From an uncultured Oscillibacter sp. (GTDB lineage Bacteria > Bacillota > Clostridia > Oscillospirales > Oscillospiraceae), in contig CAJUDV010000004.1 in NCBI GenBank assembly GCA_910585385.1, forward strand, positions 1 to 53,017: DNA of 53,017 nucleotides. Direction: 5' to 3'. Positions 8,846-18,766 of the stretch are shown here, piece by piece (the stretch's first letter is position 1; each line of letters opens with the position of its first letter). The translations under genes and the position numbers were made by a program. Under the pieces are notes generated by a model. It made no database searches. It was not told the origin of the DNA and worked only from the letters and a program-made list of their open reading frames with translations.

Positions 8846-8874
8846 AGTTTACATGGTTTCGGCGGGAAAAGCAA
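8846..8874 (-). promoter_or_regulatory. Promoter of lspA-rluD
   Basis: Minus strand TTGCTT (8869-8874), a 17-bp spacer and TAAACT (8846-8851), about 40 bp before the start. The GC-rich stretch 8875-9060 between the divergent promoters shows no recognisable feature. Confidence 0.6.
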
Positions 8875-9062
8875 GCGGCTTTGCGGAAAAGGGAGGGCCC
8901 TGCCGCGCGTTTCATCAGGAGGTGCGCGGCGTGGGGGCGGACCCGGGTGTCCGCCCGTCCGTCTAAAGCGCCAGGCTCCCGGGAGAGACTCCCTGAGGAA
9001 AAGCGGCTTTCGCAGGGGCGGCGGCGCGCCTGCGGATTAGAGCGCTCCGTCCAATTTGCCGC

Positions 9063-9091
9063 TTGTGCTTTTCCCCCTTTTGTGCTAAAAT
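9063..9091 (+). promoter_or_regulatory. Promoter of miaB
   Basis: TTGTGC (9063-9068), a 17-bp spacer and TAAAAT (9086-9091), with TG one base upstream of the -10 (extended -10 type). Confidence 0.65.
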
Positions 9092-9122
9092 ACTCTGGTT
9101 ATAGTATGTTGATCTGGAGGAG

Positions 9123-10544
9123 ATGGATTTGGAACGGGAAAAGGTTCTGGTGCCGGAGGCGGACCTCAGCCGCCAGCGGGAATTTGAGCGGCGGGTCCGG
9201 GCCATGTTCGGCGCCCGGGAGGCCCACCCCCGGGCATGTGTGGACACCTTCGGCTGCCAGCAGAACGTGGCTGACGGCCAGAAGCTCATGGGGATGCTGG
9301 CGCAGATGGGCTTCTCCTTCACCCAGGAGCCCCGGGAGGCGGACCTGGTGATTTTGAACACCTGCGCCGTCCGGGAGCACGCGGAGCAGCGGGTGTTTGG
9401 AAACCTGGGCATCCTGACCCATACGAAAAGGGAAAATCCGGAACAGATCGTCGCCCTGTGCGGGTGCATGGCCCAGGAGGAGCGGGTGGCAAAACGGGTG
9501 CGGGAGTCCTACCGCCACGTGGACCTGGTATTCGGCCCCCACGCCCTGTGGAAATTCCCGGAGCTCCTCTGGCAGGTCTACGAGACGAGGAAACGGGTCT
9601 TCTCCGTGGCGGACGAGCACGGACGCCTCGCCGAGGGCATCCCCATGCTGCGGGAGGACGGCGTCAAGGCCTGGGTCTCCGTCATGTACGGGTGCAACAA
9701 CTTCTGCTCCTACTGCATCGTCCCCTACGTCCGGGGCCGGGAGCGGAGCCGGGAAAGCGCCGCCGTGCTGGCGGAGGTGCGGCAGCTGGTGGAGTCCGGG
9801 TACAGGGACATCACCCTCCTGGGCCAGAACGTGAACTCCTACGGAAACGACCTGGACATAGACTACGACTTCGCGGATTTGCTGTCGGACATCGACCGGA
9901 TTCCCGGGGAGTACTGGATCCGCTTCATGTCCAGCCACCCAAAGGACGCCACGAAAAAGCTCTTTGACACTATGGCCCGGTGTTCCCACGTGGCAAAACA
10001 GCTGCACCTGCCCTTCCAGTCCGGCAGCGACCGGATCTTAAAGGAGATGAACCGGCGCTACACCCGCTCCCAGTATCTGGAGCTGGTGAACTACGCCAGA
10101 AGCGTTATGCCCGGACTGGTGGTGACCAGCGATGTGATCATCGGCTTCCCCGGGGAGACGGAGGCGGAGGCCATGGAAACGGTGTCCTTGGTGGAGGAGG
10201 TGGGGTTTGACGCCCTGTTTACCTTCATTTACAGTCCCCGCCCCGGGACGAAGGCGGCGGAGCTGCCGGACCCGGTGCCCCGGGAGGAGAAGCAGAAGTG
10301 GTTTGACAAGCTCCTGGAGGTGCAGAACCGGCGGTCGGCGGCGCTCCACGCCGGGTATGTGGGAAAACAGCTGCGGGTGCTGGTGGACGGAATCAGCGGC
10401 GACCCGGCGTATCCCCTGTCCTCCCGGACGGAGGGAAACCGGCTGGTGCGCCTTGCCGGGGACGAGAAGCTGATTGGACAGTGGATTACGGCCAGGATTA
10501 CCGGGAGCAATACCTGGGCCCTCTACGGGGAGCCGGCGGAGTGA
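9123..10544 (+). CDS. miaB: tRNA-2-methylthio-N6-dimethylallyladenosine synthase MiaB
   Basis: A radical-SAM methylthiotransferase that converts i6A37 to ms2i6A37 in tRNA. The N-terminal UPF0004 domain has cysteines in TFGCQQN, NTCAVRE and CGCMAQEE, which bind the auxiliary 4Fe-4S cluster. The radical SAM cluster motif is GCNNFCSYCIVPYVRGRERSR-like, with Cys191, Cys195 and Cys198. A C-terminal TRAM domain ends the protein. GGAGGAG abuts ATG 9123, so the in-frame TTG at 9129, with better spacing, may be the true start. Its product acts after MiaA (17764-18708). mutS follows after 76 bp. Confidence 0.96.
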   Translation: MDLEREKVLVPEADLSRQREFERRVRAMFGAREAHPRACVDTFGCQQNVADGQKLMGMLAQMGFSFTQEPREADLVILNTCAVREHAEQRVFGNLGILTHTKRENPEQIVALCGCMAQEERVAKRVRESYRHVDLVFGPHALWKFPELLWQVYETRKRVFSVADEHGRLAEGIPMLREDGVKAWVSVMYGCNNFCSYCIVPYVRGRERSRESAAVLAEVRQLVESGYRDITLLGQNVNSYGNDLDIDYDFADLLSDIDRIPGEYWIRFMSSHPKDATKKLFDTMARCSHVAKQLHLPFQSGSDRILKEMNRRYTRSQYLELVNYARSVMPGLVVTSDVIIGFPGETEAEAMETVSLVEEVGFDALFTFIYSPRPGTKAAELPDPVPREEKQKWFDKLLEVQNRRSAALHAGYVGKQLRVLVDGISGDPAYPLSSRTEGNRLVRLAGDEKLIGQWITARITGSNTWALYGEPAE

Positions 10545-10620
10545 CTGCGCCTGCGGGCGGGGCGGAGTTCGGCCGCGTCCCCGGCTCCATGGGATAGTAA
10601 AGAGAAAGAAGGTGCCTCCG

Positions 10621-13218
10621 GTGGCGGAACTGACCCCTATGATGAAGCAGTACCTGGAAATTAAGAAGGAAAACCCGGATTCCATCTTGTTTTTCCGCCT
10701 GGGCGACTTCTACGAGATGTTCGAGGACGACGCCCGCCTGGCGTCAAAAGAGCTGGATTTAACCCTTACCTCCCGTGATCACGGCAGGCATGCCAAGGCG
10801 GAGGAGCGCATCCCCATGTGCGGCGTGCCCTACCACGCCAGCGAGGCCTATATCGCCCGGCTCATCGCCAAGGGCTATAAGGTTGCCATCTGCGAACAGA
10901 TGGAGGACCCCTCCACGGCCAAGGGGCTGGTGAAGCGGGACATCATCCGGGTGGTCACCCCAGGCACCGTCACCGACGCCGCGTGCCTGGACGACAAGTC
11001 CGGCAACTTCATCTGCGGCATCTACATGGACGCCCGCTCCGCCGGAGCCGCCTTTTGCGACATCACCACCGGCAAGGCCCATCTCACCAGCTTCACCGGC
11101 AGGGACCGGGCGGAGCACGTGGTCAACGAGCTGGGCCGGTTCTCACCGGCGGAGGCCATCGTAAACGACGGCGCCTTCTCGGAGACCGCCCTGACGGAGA
11201 TCCTGAAAGAGAAATTCCACTGCCGGGTGGAGAACGGCGGCCAGCGCCGCTTTCTCTTAAACGAGGCGGAGCGGAATATCCGAAAGCAGTTCGGGGACGA
11301 GGCCTTCTCCCGCCTGCCCGCCGGAACCCCGGCGGCGGCCATGGCCCTGGGGGGACTGCTGAGTTACTTATACGAGACCCAGAAAACCGACCTCTCCCAC
11401 ATCAACGACCTGGACTACTACGAGCAGGGCCGATTTATGGAGCTGGACCTGGCCGCGCGGCGGAACCTGGAGCTGACGGAGACCCTGCGGAACAAGGAGA
11501 AGAAGGGCAGCCTCCTCTGGGTGCTGGACAAGACCCGGACTCCCATGGGCGGCCGGTGCCTGCGGAGCTGGCTGGAGCGGCCGCTGCTGTCCGTCACCGC
11601 CATCCACCGCCGCAGCTCCGCCGTGGCGGCGCTGGTGGAGGACACCATCGCCCGGGAGGAGCTCACCGCCGCCATGGCGGGCCTGGGGGACATGGAGCGG
11701 CTGCTGGGCCGCATTGTCTACGGCTCCGCCGGGGGCCGGGACATGGCCTCCCTCCGCTCCGCCATTGAGAAGCTGCCGGAGATCCGGAGCCGGCTCTCCG
11801 CCCTGCCCGACCGCCGCCTCACGGAGCTCACCGGAGAGCTGGACACCCTGGAGGACATCGGCGGGCGGCTGGCGGAGGCCATCTGCGACGAGCCGCCCTT
11901 CTCCGTCCGGGAGGGCGGATTCATCCGGGACGGTTTCCACGAAGAGGTGGACCGCCTGCGGCACATTCTCAAAAGCGGCAAGGGCGTTATGGCGGAGATG
12001 GAGGCCCGGGAGAAGGAGAAGACCGGCATCCGGTCCCTGAAGATCGGCTACAACAAGGTCTTCGGGTACTATATCGAGGTGTCCAACTCCTTCCGGGGTC
12101 AGGTGCCGGAGGGCTACGTCCGCAAACAGACCCTGGCCAATGCGGAGCGGTACATCACCCAGGAGCTCAAGGACTTGGAGCGGGAGATCCTCACCGCCTC
12201 GGAGCGGGTGGTGGCGCTGGAGTACGAGCTCTTCACCAGGCTGCGGGAGGAGATCTCCGCCGCCGCCCCCCGCATCCAGAAGGCCGCCGCCGCCGTGGCG
12301 GAGACCGACGCCCTGTGCTCCTTTGCCGCCGTGGCGGCGCGCAACGGCTACTGCCGCCCGGACGTGGACGAGTCCAGCGTGATCGAGATCCGGGAGGGCC
12401 GCCACCCGGTGGTGGAGCGGATGTTGAAAGACGCCCTCTTTGTGCCCAACGACACCTTTATGGGGGAGAAGGAGGGCCGGGTCTCCATTATCACCGGCCC
12501 CAACATGGCGGGCAAGTCCACCTATATGCGCCAGGTGGCGCTGATCGTCCTGCTGGCCCAGATGGGGAGCTTCGTCCCCGCCGCCCATGCCCATATCGGC
12601 ATTGTGGACCGGATCTTCACCCGCATCGGCGCCAGCGACGACCTCTCCGCCGGGCAGTCCACCTTCATGGTGGAGATGACGGAGGTGTCCGACATCCTCC
12701 GCTGCGCCACGAAGGACTCCCTGCTGATCCTGGACGAGATCGGCCGGGGCACCTCCACCTTTGACGGGATGTCCATCGCCCGGGCGGTGCTGGAACACTG
12801 CGCGGAGAAGAAACGGGCGAAGACGCTCTTCGCCACCCACTACCACGAGCTGACGGAGCTGGAGAGCACCCTCTCCGGCACGGTGAACTACAACGTCGCC
12901 GTGAAGACCCGGGGGGAGGACATCATCTTCCTGCGTAAGATCATCCCCGGAGGCGCGGACCGCAGCTACGGCATTGAGGTGGCCAAGCTGGCGGGCCTGC
13001 CGGACAAAGTGCTCCAGAGGGCCCGGGAGGTGCTGACGGAGCTGGAGGCCGAGAACGGGGTCCGCTACACGCCGCCCCGCCGGGAGACGGAGCAGGTCTC
13101 CCTGGACGCCCTGGGGGAGGGGGAGGTGCTGGACGCCCTCCGCCGCTGCCAGCCGGACACGCTGACGCCCATAGAGGCCATGAGCCTGCTGTATGAGCTG
13201 AAAAAGAAGCTGCAATAA
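10621..13218 (+). CDS. mutS: DNA mismatch repair protein MutS
   Basis: A full-length 865-residue MutS1. Mismatch-recognition domain I begins at once (MKQYLEIKKENPD; FFRLGDFYEMF contains the intercalating Phe and Glu). Connector, lever and clamp domains follow, then the ATPase with Walker A GPNMAGKST near residue 627 and Walker B LLILDEIGRGTSTFDG. The C-terminal tail retains SLLYELKKKLQ. The start is GTG 10621, with GAAGG nine bases upstream; a longer TTG-started frame overlaps miaB and is rejected. A terminator-like hairpin at 13242-13263 separates it from the next gene. Confidence 0.97.
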   Translation: MAELTPMMKQYLEIKKENPDSILFFRLGDFYEMFEDDARLASKELDLTLTSRDHGRHAKAEERIPMCGVPYHASEAYIARLIAKGYKVAICEQMEDPSTAKGLVKRDIIRVVTPGTVTDAACLDDKSGNFICGIYMDARSAGAAFCDITTGKAHLTSFTGRDRAEHVVNELGRFSPAEAIVNDGAFSETALTEILKEKFHCRVENGGQRRFLLNEAERNIRKQFGDEAFSRLPAGTPAAAMALGGLLSYLYETQKTDLSHINDLDYYEQGRFMELDLAARRNLELTETLRNKEKKGSLLWVLDKTRTPMGGRCLRSWLERPLLSVTAIHRRSSAVAALVEDTIAREELTAAMAGLGDMERLLGRIVYGSAGGRDMASLRSAIEKLPEIRSRLSALPDRRLTELTGELDTLEDIGGRLAEAICDEPPFSVREGGFIRDGFHEEVDRLRHILKSGKGVMAEMEAREKEKTGIRSLKIGYNKVFGYYIEVSNSFRGQVPEGYVRKQTLANAERYITQELKDLEREILTASERVVALEYELFTRLREEISAAAPRIQKAAAAVAETDALCSFAAVAARNGYCRPDVDESSVIEIREGRHPVVERMLKDALFVPNDTFMGEKEGRVSIITGPNMAGKSTYMRQVALIVLLAQMGSFVPAAHAHIGIVDRIFTRIGASDDLSAGQSTFMVEMTEVSDILRCATKDSLLILDEIGRGTSTFDGMSIARAVLEHCAEKKRAKTLFATHYHELTELESTLSGTVNYNVAVKTRGEDIIFLRKIIPGGADRSYGIEVAKLAGLPDKVLQRAREVLTELEAENGVRYTPPRRETEQVSLDALGEGEVLDALRRCQPDTLTPIEAMSLLYELKKKLQ

Positions 13219-13241
13219 CAGGAGCCGGCGCCGATCTGTGG

Positions 13242-13270
13242 GGCCTGCTGCCCTCAGCAGGCCATTTCCC
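13242..13270 (+). terminator. Probable terminator after mutS
   Basis: A perfect 9-bp stem (13242-13250 with 13255-13263), 4-nt loop, and a weak ATTTCCCCC tail. Confidence 0.5.
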
Positions 13271-13357
13271 CCTCCTCCCCCGGCCTCAGGAGACAGCCTC
13301 TTCCCATTTCAGCGTCCCCCTATCAGACCCCAAACCCAACACCCCGGAGGAACGATT

Positions 13358-14068
13358 ATGTCAAGAAAAAAATCCGGCGACTATATGTCATCCGGGGAGC
13401 GGATTGCGGGGACGGTGTTTTTCGCCGTCTATCTGCTGGTGCTGCCCTTTGCCGTGGGGCCGCTGTTCGGCCTTGCGGAGCTGCTGCTGGGCGTGACGCT
13501 CTCCGGCGATGTGGAAACGCTGATTTACTATTACGCCCTGCTGGCCGTCACGGCCGTTATTTTTCACGGCTTTCTGGCCCAGACCTCCCGGCGGCTGCTG
13601 GACAACCTGGACGGCGCGGTCAAGACCGTGCTGGCGGGCCTGGTGGCGCTGTACGGCCTCAACGAGCTGGCCTACCGCCTGATCCATATGGCCGTGGGAG
13701 CTCGCACCAACCTCAACGACATCACCATCTCCGCCCGCATTGACGGCGCGCCCCATATGACGCTGGTCATCGTGGTGCTCCTGGCGCCCTTTGTGGAGGA
13801 GACCCTCTTCCGAGGGCTGGTCTTCGGCAATTTGAAGAGCCGGAGCCGGACGGCGGCGTACCTTGTGAGCTGCCTGCTCTTCGCGCTGCTGCACGTGTGG
13901 CAGTTCGCCGTGGTGAACCGGGACCTCACCTATTTTCTGCTGATGGTGCAGTATCTGGTGCCCGGGCTGGTGCTGGCCTGGGCCTATGAGCACTCCGGCA
14001 CCCTGTGGGCCTCCGTGGCGCTTCACGCCGTGGCCAACGCCCTGTCCGTCTGGACCATGATGGGCTGA
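13358..14068 (+). CDS. CPBP-family intramembrane glutamic endopeptidase
   Basis: A 236-residue protein with about seven hydrophobic segments and the CPBP (CAAX protease and bacteriocin-processing) motifs: EETLFRG (EExxxR) around residue 150, a second-motif histidine in LLFALLHVW, and HAVAN near the C-terminus. Members are integral-membrane proteases; targets are rarely known. CGGAGG 6 bases upstream defines ATG 13358. It lies between mutS and mutL without an obvious link to mismatch repair. Confidence 0.85.
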   Translation: MSRKKSGDYMSSGERIAGTVFFAVYLLVLPFAVGPLFGLAELLLGVTLSGDVETLIYYYALLAVTAVIFHGFLAQTSRRLLDNLDGAVKTVLAGLVALYGLNELAYRLIHMAVGARTNLNDITISARIDGAPHMTLVIVVLLAPFVEETLFRGLVFGNLKSRSRTAAYLVSCLLFALLHVWQFAVVNRDLTYFLLMVQYLVPGLVLAWAYEHSGTLWASVALHAVANALSVWTMMG

Positions 14069-14097
14069 TTTTATATGAGAGAATCGAGAGAGATGCC

Positions 14098-15009
14098 ATG
14101 AGTTTTTTTGACACCCTTTGGGAGATGCTGGTTATCCTGTTCGCCATGGCCGCGGGCTATTTGGCCAGCCGTCTGGAGTATCTGAACGGCGAGACAAACC
14201 AGAGACTCGCCAAGGTCATCATGAACATCACGATGCCCGCGCTCATCGTGTCGGCGGTTATCACGGGGGACAGTCTGCCGGGACCGGCGGAGATCCTCTC
14301 CGTTTTGAAGGCGGCGTTTTTTTTCTATGCCTTGCAGTTTGCCGTGGCGCTGGTTGTCCCCCGGTTTCTGGGCGGCACGGTGAAGCAGAAGGGGGTCTGG
14401 CGGTTCGCCCTGGTCTTTACCAATATGGCCTTTATCGGCTACCCGGTGGTCACGGCGCTGTTTGGCCCGGAGGCCCTCTTCTACGCGGTGATTCTCAACG
14501 TGCCGTTTAATATTCTGTCCTACACGCTGGGGCCGCTGATGCTGGTGGGCGCCAAGCAATTCCGCTGGCGGCAGATGCTGACCCCCTGTACCGTCGCCGC
14601 CGCGATGGGGCTGTTCCTGGCCATGACCCGCCTCCGTCCCCCGGCTATTGTGGGGGAGTGCCTGAGCTTTGTGGGAGATGTCACCGTTCCCCTCTCCCTG
14701 CTGGTGGTGGGCTCCCTGCTGGCGGGACTGCCCATGGGGCAGGTGTTCAGGTCCCCCAGGCTCTGGTGCCTGTCTGTGCTGCGGCTGCTGGTACTGCCCG
14801 GAGCGCTGTTTGTCGTTTTGCGGGCCGTTGGAACAGAGCCTGTGCTGACGGGGATTGCCGTGACCGAGATGGCGATGCCTGTGGCGATCAACGGCAGCAT
14901 GCTGTCCATGGAGCACGGCGGGGATACAGAGTGCATGGCCCAGGCTACGCTCCTGACCACAGCGGCCTCCATCATCACGATTCCGCTGATTACAGCGGCG
15001 CTTCTTTAG
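14098..15009 (+). CDS. AEC-family (auxin efflux carrier-like) transporter
   Basis: A 303-residue membrane protein with about ten hydrophobic segments in two halves and a cytoplasmic break in the centre, typical of AEC permeases. Motifs include NITMPALIVSAV near residue 42 and a second half with VPLSLLVVGSLLAG and TEMAMPVAINGSMLS. Bacterial members export or exchange carboxylates such as malate; the substrate here is unknown. The ribosome binding site before ATG 14098 is weak. It follows the CPBP gene by 29 bp, suggesting co-transcription. Confidence 0.87.
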   Translation: MSFFDTLWEMLVILFAMAAGYLASRLEYLNGETNQRLAKVIMNITMPALIVSAVITGDSLPGPAEILSVLKAAFFFYALQFAVALVVPRFLGGTVKQKGVWRFALVFTNMAFIGYPVVTALFGPEALFYAVILNVPFNILSYTLGPLMLVGAKQFRWRQMLTPCTVAAAMGLFLAMTRLRPPAIVGECLSFVGDVTVPLSLLVVGSLLAGLPMGQVFRSPRLWCLSVLRLLVLPGALFVVLRAVGTEPVLTGIAVTEMAMPVAINGSMLSMEHGGDTECMAQATLLTTAASIITIPLITAALL

Positions 15010-15099
15010 ATGTCGGCGGACCGCCTTTCCCGCTTTGGCTGTGTTTTCCACGGCGCTGTATCAACAGCTGCCGGCTGATCAAGCAGGAGGTGTTTCCAT

Positions 15100-17079
15100 A
15101 TGCCCCATATCCGTCAACTGGAGGCCCATGTGGCCGATCTCATTGCCGCCGGCGAGGTGGTGGAGCGCCCCGCCAGCGTGGTGAAGGAGCTGGTGGAGAA
15201 CGCCATCGACGCCGGCGCCTCCGCCGTGGCGGTGGAGATCCGCCGGGGCGGCATGGGGCTCATCCGGGTCACCGACAACGGCTGCGGCATCCCGGGGCCG
15301 GAGCTGCCCACCGCCTTTTTGCGCCACGCCACCAGCAAGCTCCGGGGGCCGGAGGATCTGGGGCGTATCGGCACTTTGGGCTTTCGGGGGGAGGCTTTGG
15401 CGGCCATCTCTGCCGTCAGCCGGGTGGAGATTCTCACCCGGCAGAGGGGCGCGGAGAGGGGCGCGTCGCTGCGGCTGGAGGGGGGCGTGCCGGAGGCCGT
15501 GGAGGAGGCCGGAGCCCCGGAGGGCACTGCCGTCTCTGTGCGGGACCTCTTTTTCAACACCCCCGCCCGGCTGAAATTTATGCGCAAGGACAGCGCCGAG
15601 ACCGCCGCCGTGGCGGGCCTTGTGCAGCACCTGGCCCTGTCCCATCCGGATATTTCCTTTAAGTTTACCAAGGACGGCGCGGAAGCCCTCCACACCCCCG
15701 GGGACGGAAGGCTGATCTCCGCCGTCTACGCCGCCCTGGGCAGGGAGTTTGCCCGCGGCCTGGTGCCGGCGGAGGGGCGGGGCGGAGAGATTTCCGTCTC
15801 CGGCTTTGTCACCGCGCCCCTCCAGAGCCGGGGCTCCCGGTCCATGCAGGTTTTTTTCGTCAACGGGCGGTTCATCAAGTCCCAGCTGCTGACGGCGGCG
15901 CTGGAGGAGGGATACCGCAGCCAGATCATGAAGGGGAAATTTCCCGGCTGTGTGCTCTCCGTGACGCTGCCCGTGTCCTCGGTGGACGTCAACGTGCACC
16001 CCGCCAAGACCCAGGTGAAGTTCGCCCGGGAGCGGGAGGTCTTCGACGCGGTGTACCACACGGTGCTGGACAGCCTGGAACGGCAGGGCGGTCCGGCGGC
16101 CGCCCCGTCTCCGGAGCCCAAGGCCCCGGAGAGGGCGGCTCCCCGGGGGGACTTCTTCCGGTCCATGGACGCCGGGACCTACCGCCGGCAGGGGGCCGGG
16201 CCTGTTCCGGCTCCGGAGCGTGGGCCCCGGCCCGGCTGGAACACGGAGTGGAAGGCCCCGGCCAAGCTTTCCGACAGCCACCAGGGCGGCGTCCCTTACC
16301 AGACCTCCGGCAAAGCGCCCGCCGCCCCCGGCCGGGGCAGCTTCGGCGCGCCGCCCTCCGTAATCTCCCGGCCCGCGCAAAAAAAGATGCCGGAGCCCGC
16401 CCCTCCGCCGCCCGGGGCCCCGGAGCCAACTGTCTCCCTGCCGGAGAAGCGGCCTCCGGCACCCGCCATCCCGGCGGAGCGGCAGGCTCTCCAGCAGACC
16501 CTGGAGCCGGAGCGGGAGGCCCCCTGGCGCATGGCCGGGGAGGTGCTTCACACCTACATTGTCTGTGAGAGTGAGGACGGGTGCGTCTATCTCATTGACA
16601 AGCACGCCGCCCACGAGCGGATCAACTTCGACCGGCTGAAATCCTCCCTGGAGCCGCCTATGCGGCAGGCCCTGCTCCGGCCCCTCGCGGCGGAGCTGAG
16701 CCGGGAGGACGGGGCGCTGCTGCTGGAGAATCTGCCCCTGCTGGACCAGCTGGGCTTTGGCTGCGAGGACTTCGGCGGCGGGGCGGTGCTGGTGCGGGAG
16801 ATTCCGGCGGACGTTGACCCGGGAGACGTCTCCGCCACGCTGGAGGAGCTGGCGGAAAACCTGCGGACGGGCCGCTCCCCGGAGGAGCGGCGGGAGCGCC
16901 TGCTGCATACCATGGCCTGCAAGGCCGCCATCAAGGGCGGCTGGACCAGCGACCCCTCGGAGCTGCGGGCGCTGGTGGAGAAGGTGCGGAGCGGCGAGGT
17001 GAAATACTGCCCCCACGGGCGGCCTGTGGCGGTAAAGCTCACCAGGCATGACCTGGAGAAGATGTTTAAGAGGGCGTGA
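15100..17079 (+). CDS. mutL: DNA mismatch repair protein MutL
   Basis: A 659-residue GHKL ATPase with ELVENAIDAGA, DNGCGI and GFRGEALAAIS motifs in the first 110 residues. A Pro/Gly-rich linker spans roughly 330-480. The C-terminal endonuclease-type domain shows DKHAAHERINFD near 500 (the DQHAxxExxxxE motif with the final Glu as Asp), ACKAAIK and CPHGRP near 636. It is thus a nicking-type MutL, consistent with no MutH. GGAGG precedes ATG 15100. A 748-codon antisense frame is a GC-bias shadow. Confidence 0.97.
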   Translation: MPHIRQLEAHVADLIAAGEVVERPASVVKELVENAIDAGASAVAVEIRRGGMGLIRVTDNGCGIPGPELPTAFLRHATSKLRGPEDLGRIGTLGFRGEALAAISAVSRVEILTRQRGAERGASLRLEGGVPEAVEEAGAPEGTAVSVRDLFFNTPARLKFMRKDSAETAAVAGLVQHLALSHPDISFKFTKDGAEALHTPGDGRLISAVYAALGREFARGLVPAEGRGGEISVSGFVTAPLQSRGSRSMQVFFVNGRFIKSQLLTAALEEGYRSQIMKGKFPGCVLSVTLPVSSVDVNVHPAKTQVKFAREREVFDAVYHTVLDSLERQGGPAAAPSPEPKAPERAAPRGDFFRSMDAGTYRRQGAGPVPAPERGPRPGWNTEWKAPAKLSDSHQGGVPYQTSGKAPAAPGRGSFGAPPSVISRPAQKKMPEPAPPPPGAPEPTVSLPEKRPPAPAIPAERQALQQTLEPEREAPWRMAGEVLHTYIVCESEDGCVYLIDKHAAHERINFDRLKSSLEPPMRQALLRPLAAELSREDGALLLENLPLLDQLGFGCEDFGGGAVLVREIPADVDPGDVSATLEELAENLRTGRSPEERRERLLHTMACKAAIKGGWTSDPSELRALVEKVRSGEVKYCPHGRPVAVKLTRHDLEKMFKRA

Positions 17080-17171
17080 GGGCCCTCCGGGCGCACGCGC
17101 CGCTCCCCCGGCTGACGCCCGCCTGCCGGAGAGGAAGGGCCGCCCCATCACCGTATTGGAAGAGGACTGAC

Positions 17172-17762
17172 ATGAAACTTCTCTATATTGACTGCTGCGT
17201 GACCCTGCGGGGTCCGGACTCCCGGACCCGCGCCCTGGCGGAGGCCTTTCTCTCCGCCTTCCGGGAGGCCCGCCCCCAGGCGGAGGTGGAGACCGTCTCT
17301 CTGGAATCCCTGGACATCCACCCATATCTCCTGCCCGCCCTGGAAGAGCGGGAGGCCCTGGCGGAGGCCGGGGACTTTGGCGGGCCGGTGTTTGCCCTGG
17401 CCAGGCAGTTTTACCAGGCGGATGGGGTCCTGGTTGCGGCCCCCTTCTGGGACCTGAGCTTTCCCTCCATTCTGCGGGTCTACATCGAGCACATCTCCGC
17501 CAATGGACTGACCTACCACTACGAGTCCGACGGCTGCCACGGGGACTGCAAGGCCTCCCGGCTCCTCTACCTCACCGCCGGCGGGGACTTTGAAAAGCCG
17601 GAGAGCCTGGGTGTGCTCTACTGGAAGCAGCTGGCCGCCATGTTCGGCATCCCCCGGTTTGACTACGTGTTCGCCGGCGGGCTGGACGTGGACCCGGAGA
17701 GGGTTCCCGCCATCATGGCCGAAGCCTGTGAAGAGGCCCGGCGGCTTGGCCGGGAGTTCTGA
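17172..17762 (+). CDS. Flavodoxin-fold NAD(P)H oxidoreductase
   Basis: A 196-residue protein of the AzoR/NQO1-like flavodoxin-fold family. The first strand and FMN-phosphate loop read MKLLYIDCCVTLRGPDSRT, VLVAAPFWDLSFPSILRVYIEH lies near residue 80, and YLTAGGDF near 135. It probably binds FMN and reduces quinones or azo compounds with NAD(P)H; the true substrate is unknown. GAAGAGG supports ATG 17172. The stop is one base from the miaA start, so it is co-translated with miaA; a functional link is not evident. Confidence 0.83.
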   Translation: MKLLYIDCCVTLRGPDSRTRALAEAFLSAFREARPQAEVETVSLESLDIHPYLLPALEEREALAEAGDFGGPVFALARQFYQADGVLVAAPFWDLSFPSILRVYIEHISANGLTYHYESDGCHGDCKASRLLYLTAGGDFEKPESLGVLYWKQLAAMFGIPRFDYVFAGGLDVDPERVPAIMAEACEEARRLGREF

Positions 17763-17763
17763 C

Positions 17764-18708
17764 ATGGGCGGAAGGATCGTCTGCGTCGTGGGTCCCACGG
17801 CCTGCGGCAAGACCACCCTGGGGGTCCTGCTGGCAAAGCGGTACGGCGGCGAAGTGGTCTCCGCCGACTCCATGCAGATCTACAGGGGGCTGACCATCGG
17901 CACCGCCGCCCCCACCGAGGCGGAGATGGACGGCGTTCCCCACCACATGGTGGCTGTGGCGGACGCCGGCGAGCAGTGGTCCGCCGCCCGGTACGCCCAG
18001 ACCGCCATCCCCATTGTCGACGGCATTCTCGCCCGGGGGAGGCTGCCCATCCTGGTGGGGGGGACCGGGCTGTGGCTGGATGCCGTGGTCCGGGGCCACG
18101 GCTTCGCCGCCGGCAGCGCCGGGGGCGAGATCCGGCAGGCCCTCCAGGCCCGGCTGGAGCGGGAGGGCATAGCCCCCCTTCTGGAGGAGCTGCGCCAGGC
18201 GGACCCGGAGGCGGCGGAGCGGCTGCACCCTTCGGACGAAAAGCGCATCCTCCGGGCGTTGGAGGTCTGGCTGGAGACCGGAAAGACCATCACCGCCCAC
18301 AACCGGGAGACCCGCTCCCGGCCGCCGAAGTACGACGCCGTGTGGATCGGCCTCCAGTTTGCCCACCGGGAGGACATGAAATCCCTCATCGACCGGCGGG
18401 TGGACGCCATGGTGAGGGCGGGGCTTTTGGAGGAGGTCCGCGCGCTGCTGGAGCGCCGTCTGCCCCGGGATTCCACCGCCATGCAGGCCATCGGCTACAA
18501 GGAGTTTCTGGGGGTGCTGGAGGGGACGCGGACGGAGGCGGAGGCCGTGGCGGAGGTCAAGCTCCGCTCCCGGCAGTACGCCAAGCGGCAGCTGACCTGG
18601 CTGCGGCGGAATCCGGACATTCACTGGATCTATTGGGAAAAAAAGCGGGATTTTGCGAAAGCCCTACGGATTTCGACGGAAATTCTGTCCGCTGCTGGCG
18701 TATGCTAG
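17764..18708 (+). CDS. miaA: tRNA dimethylallyltransferase MiaA
   Basis: A 314-residue enzyme that prenylates A37 of UNN-decoding tRNAs, giving i6A for MiaB. P-loop GPTACGKT spans residues 10-17. SADSMQIYRGLTIGTA carries the catalytic Asp, VGGTGLWLDA follows, and C-terminal AIGYKEF and RQYAKRQLTWLR complete the family signature. ATG 17764 is one base after the preceding stop. The order miaA-hfq is widely conserved. Confidence 0.97.
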   Translation: MGGRIVCVVGPTACGKTTLGVLLAKRYGGEVVSADSMQIYRGLTIGTAAPTEAEMDGVPHHMVAVADAGEQWSAARYAQTAIPIVDGILARGRLPILVGGTGLWLDAVVRGHGFAAGSAGGEIRQALQARLEREGIAPLLEELRQADPEAAERLHPSDEKRILRALEVWLETGKTITAHNRETRSRPPKYDAVWIGLQFAHREDMKSLIDRRVDAMVRAGLLEEVRALLERRLPRDSTAMQAIGYKEFLGVLEGTRTEAEAVAEVKLRSRQYAKRQLTWLRRNPDIHWIYWEKKRDFAKALRISTEILSAAGVC

Positions 18709-18766
18709 GCTCAGGGCGGACCGTACATAGAGCTTGTCCGCCACGAAAGAAAAAGGAGCGGACAAT

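Noticed and set aside
11368..13215. 615-codon antisense frame over mutS
   Set aside because: Shadow of the GC-rich third positions of mutS; mutS is complete with all motifs.
15079..17325. 748-codon antisense frame over mutL
   Set aside because: Same GC-bias artefact; low-complexity Gly/Arg/Pro product with no domain.
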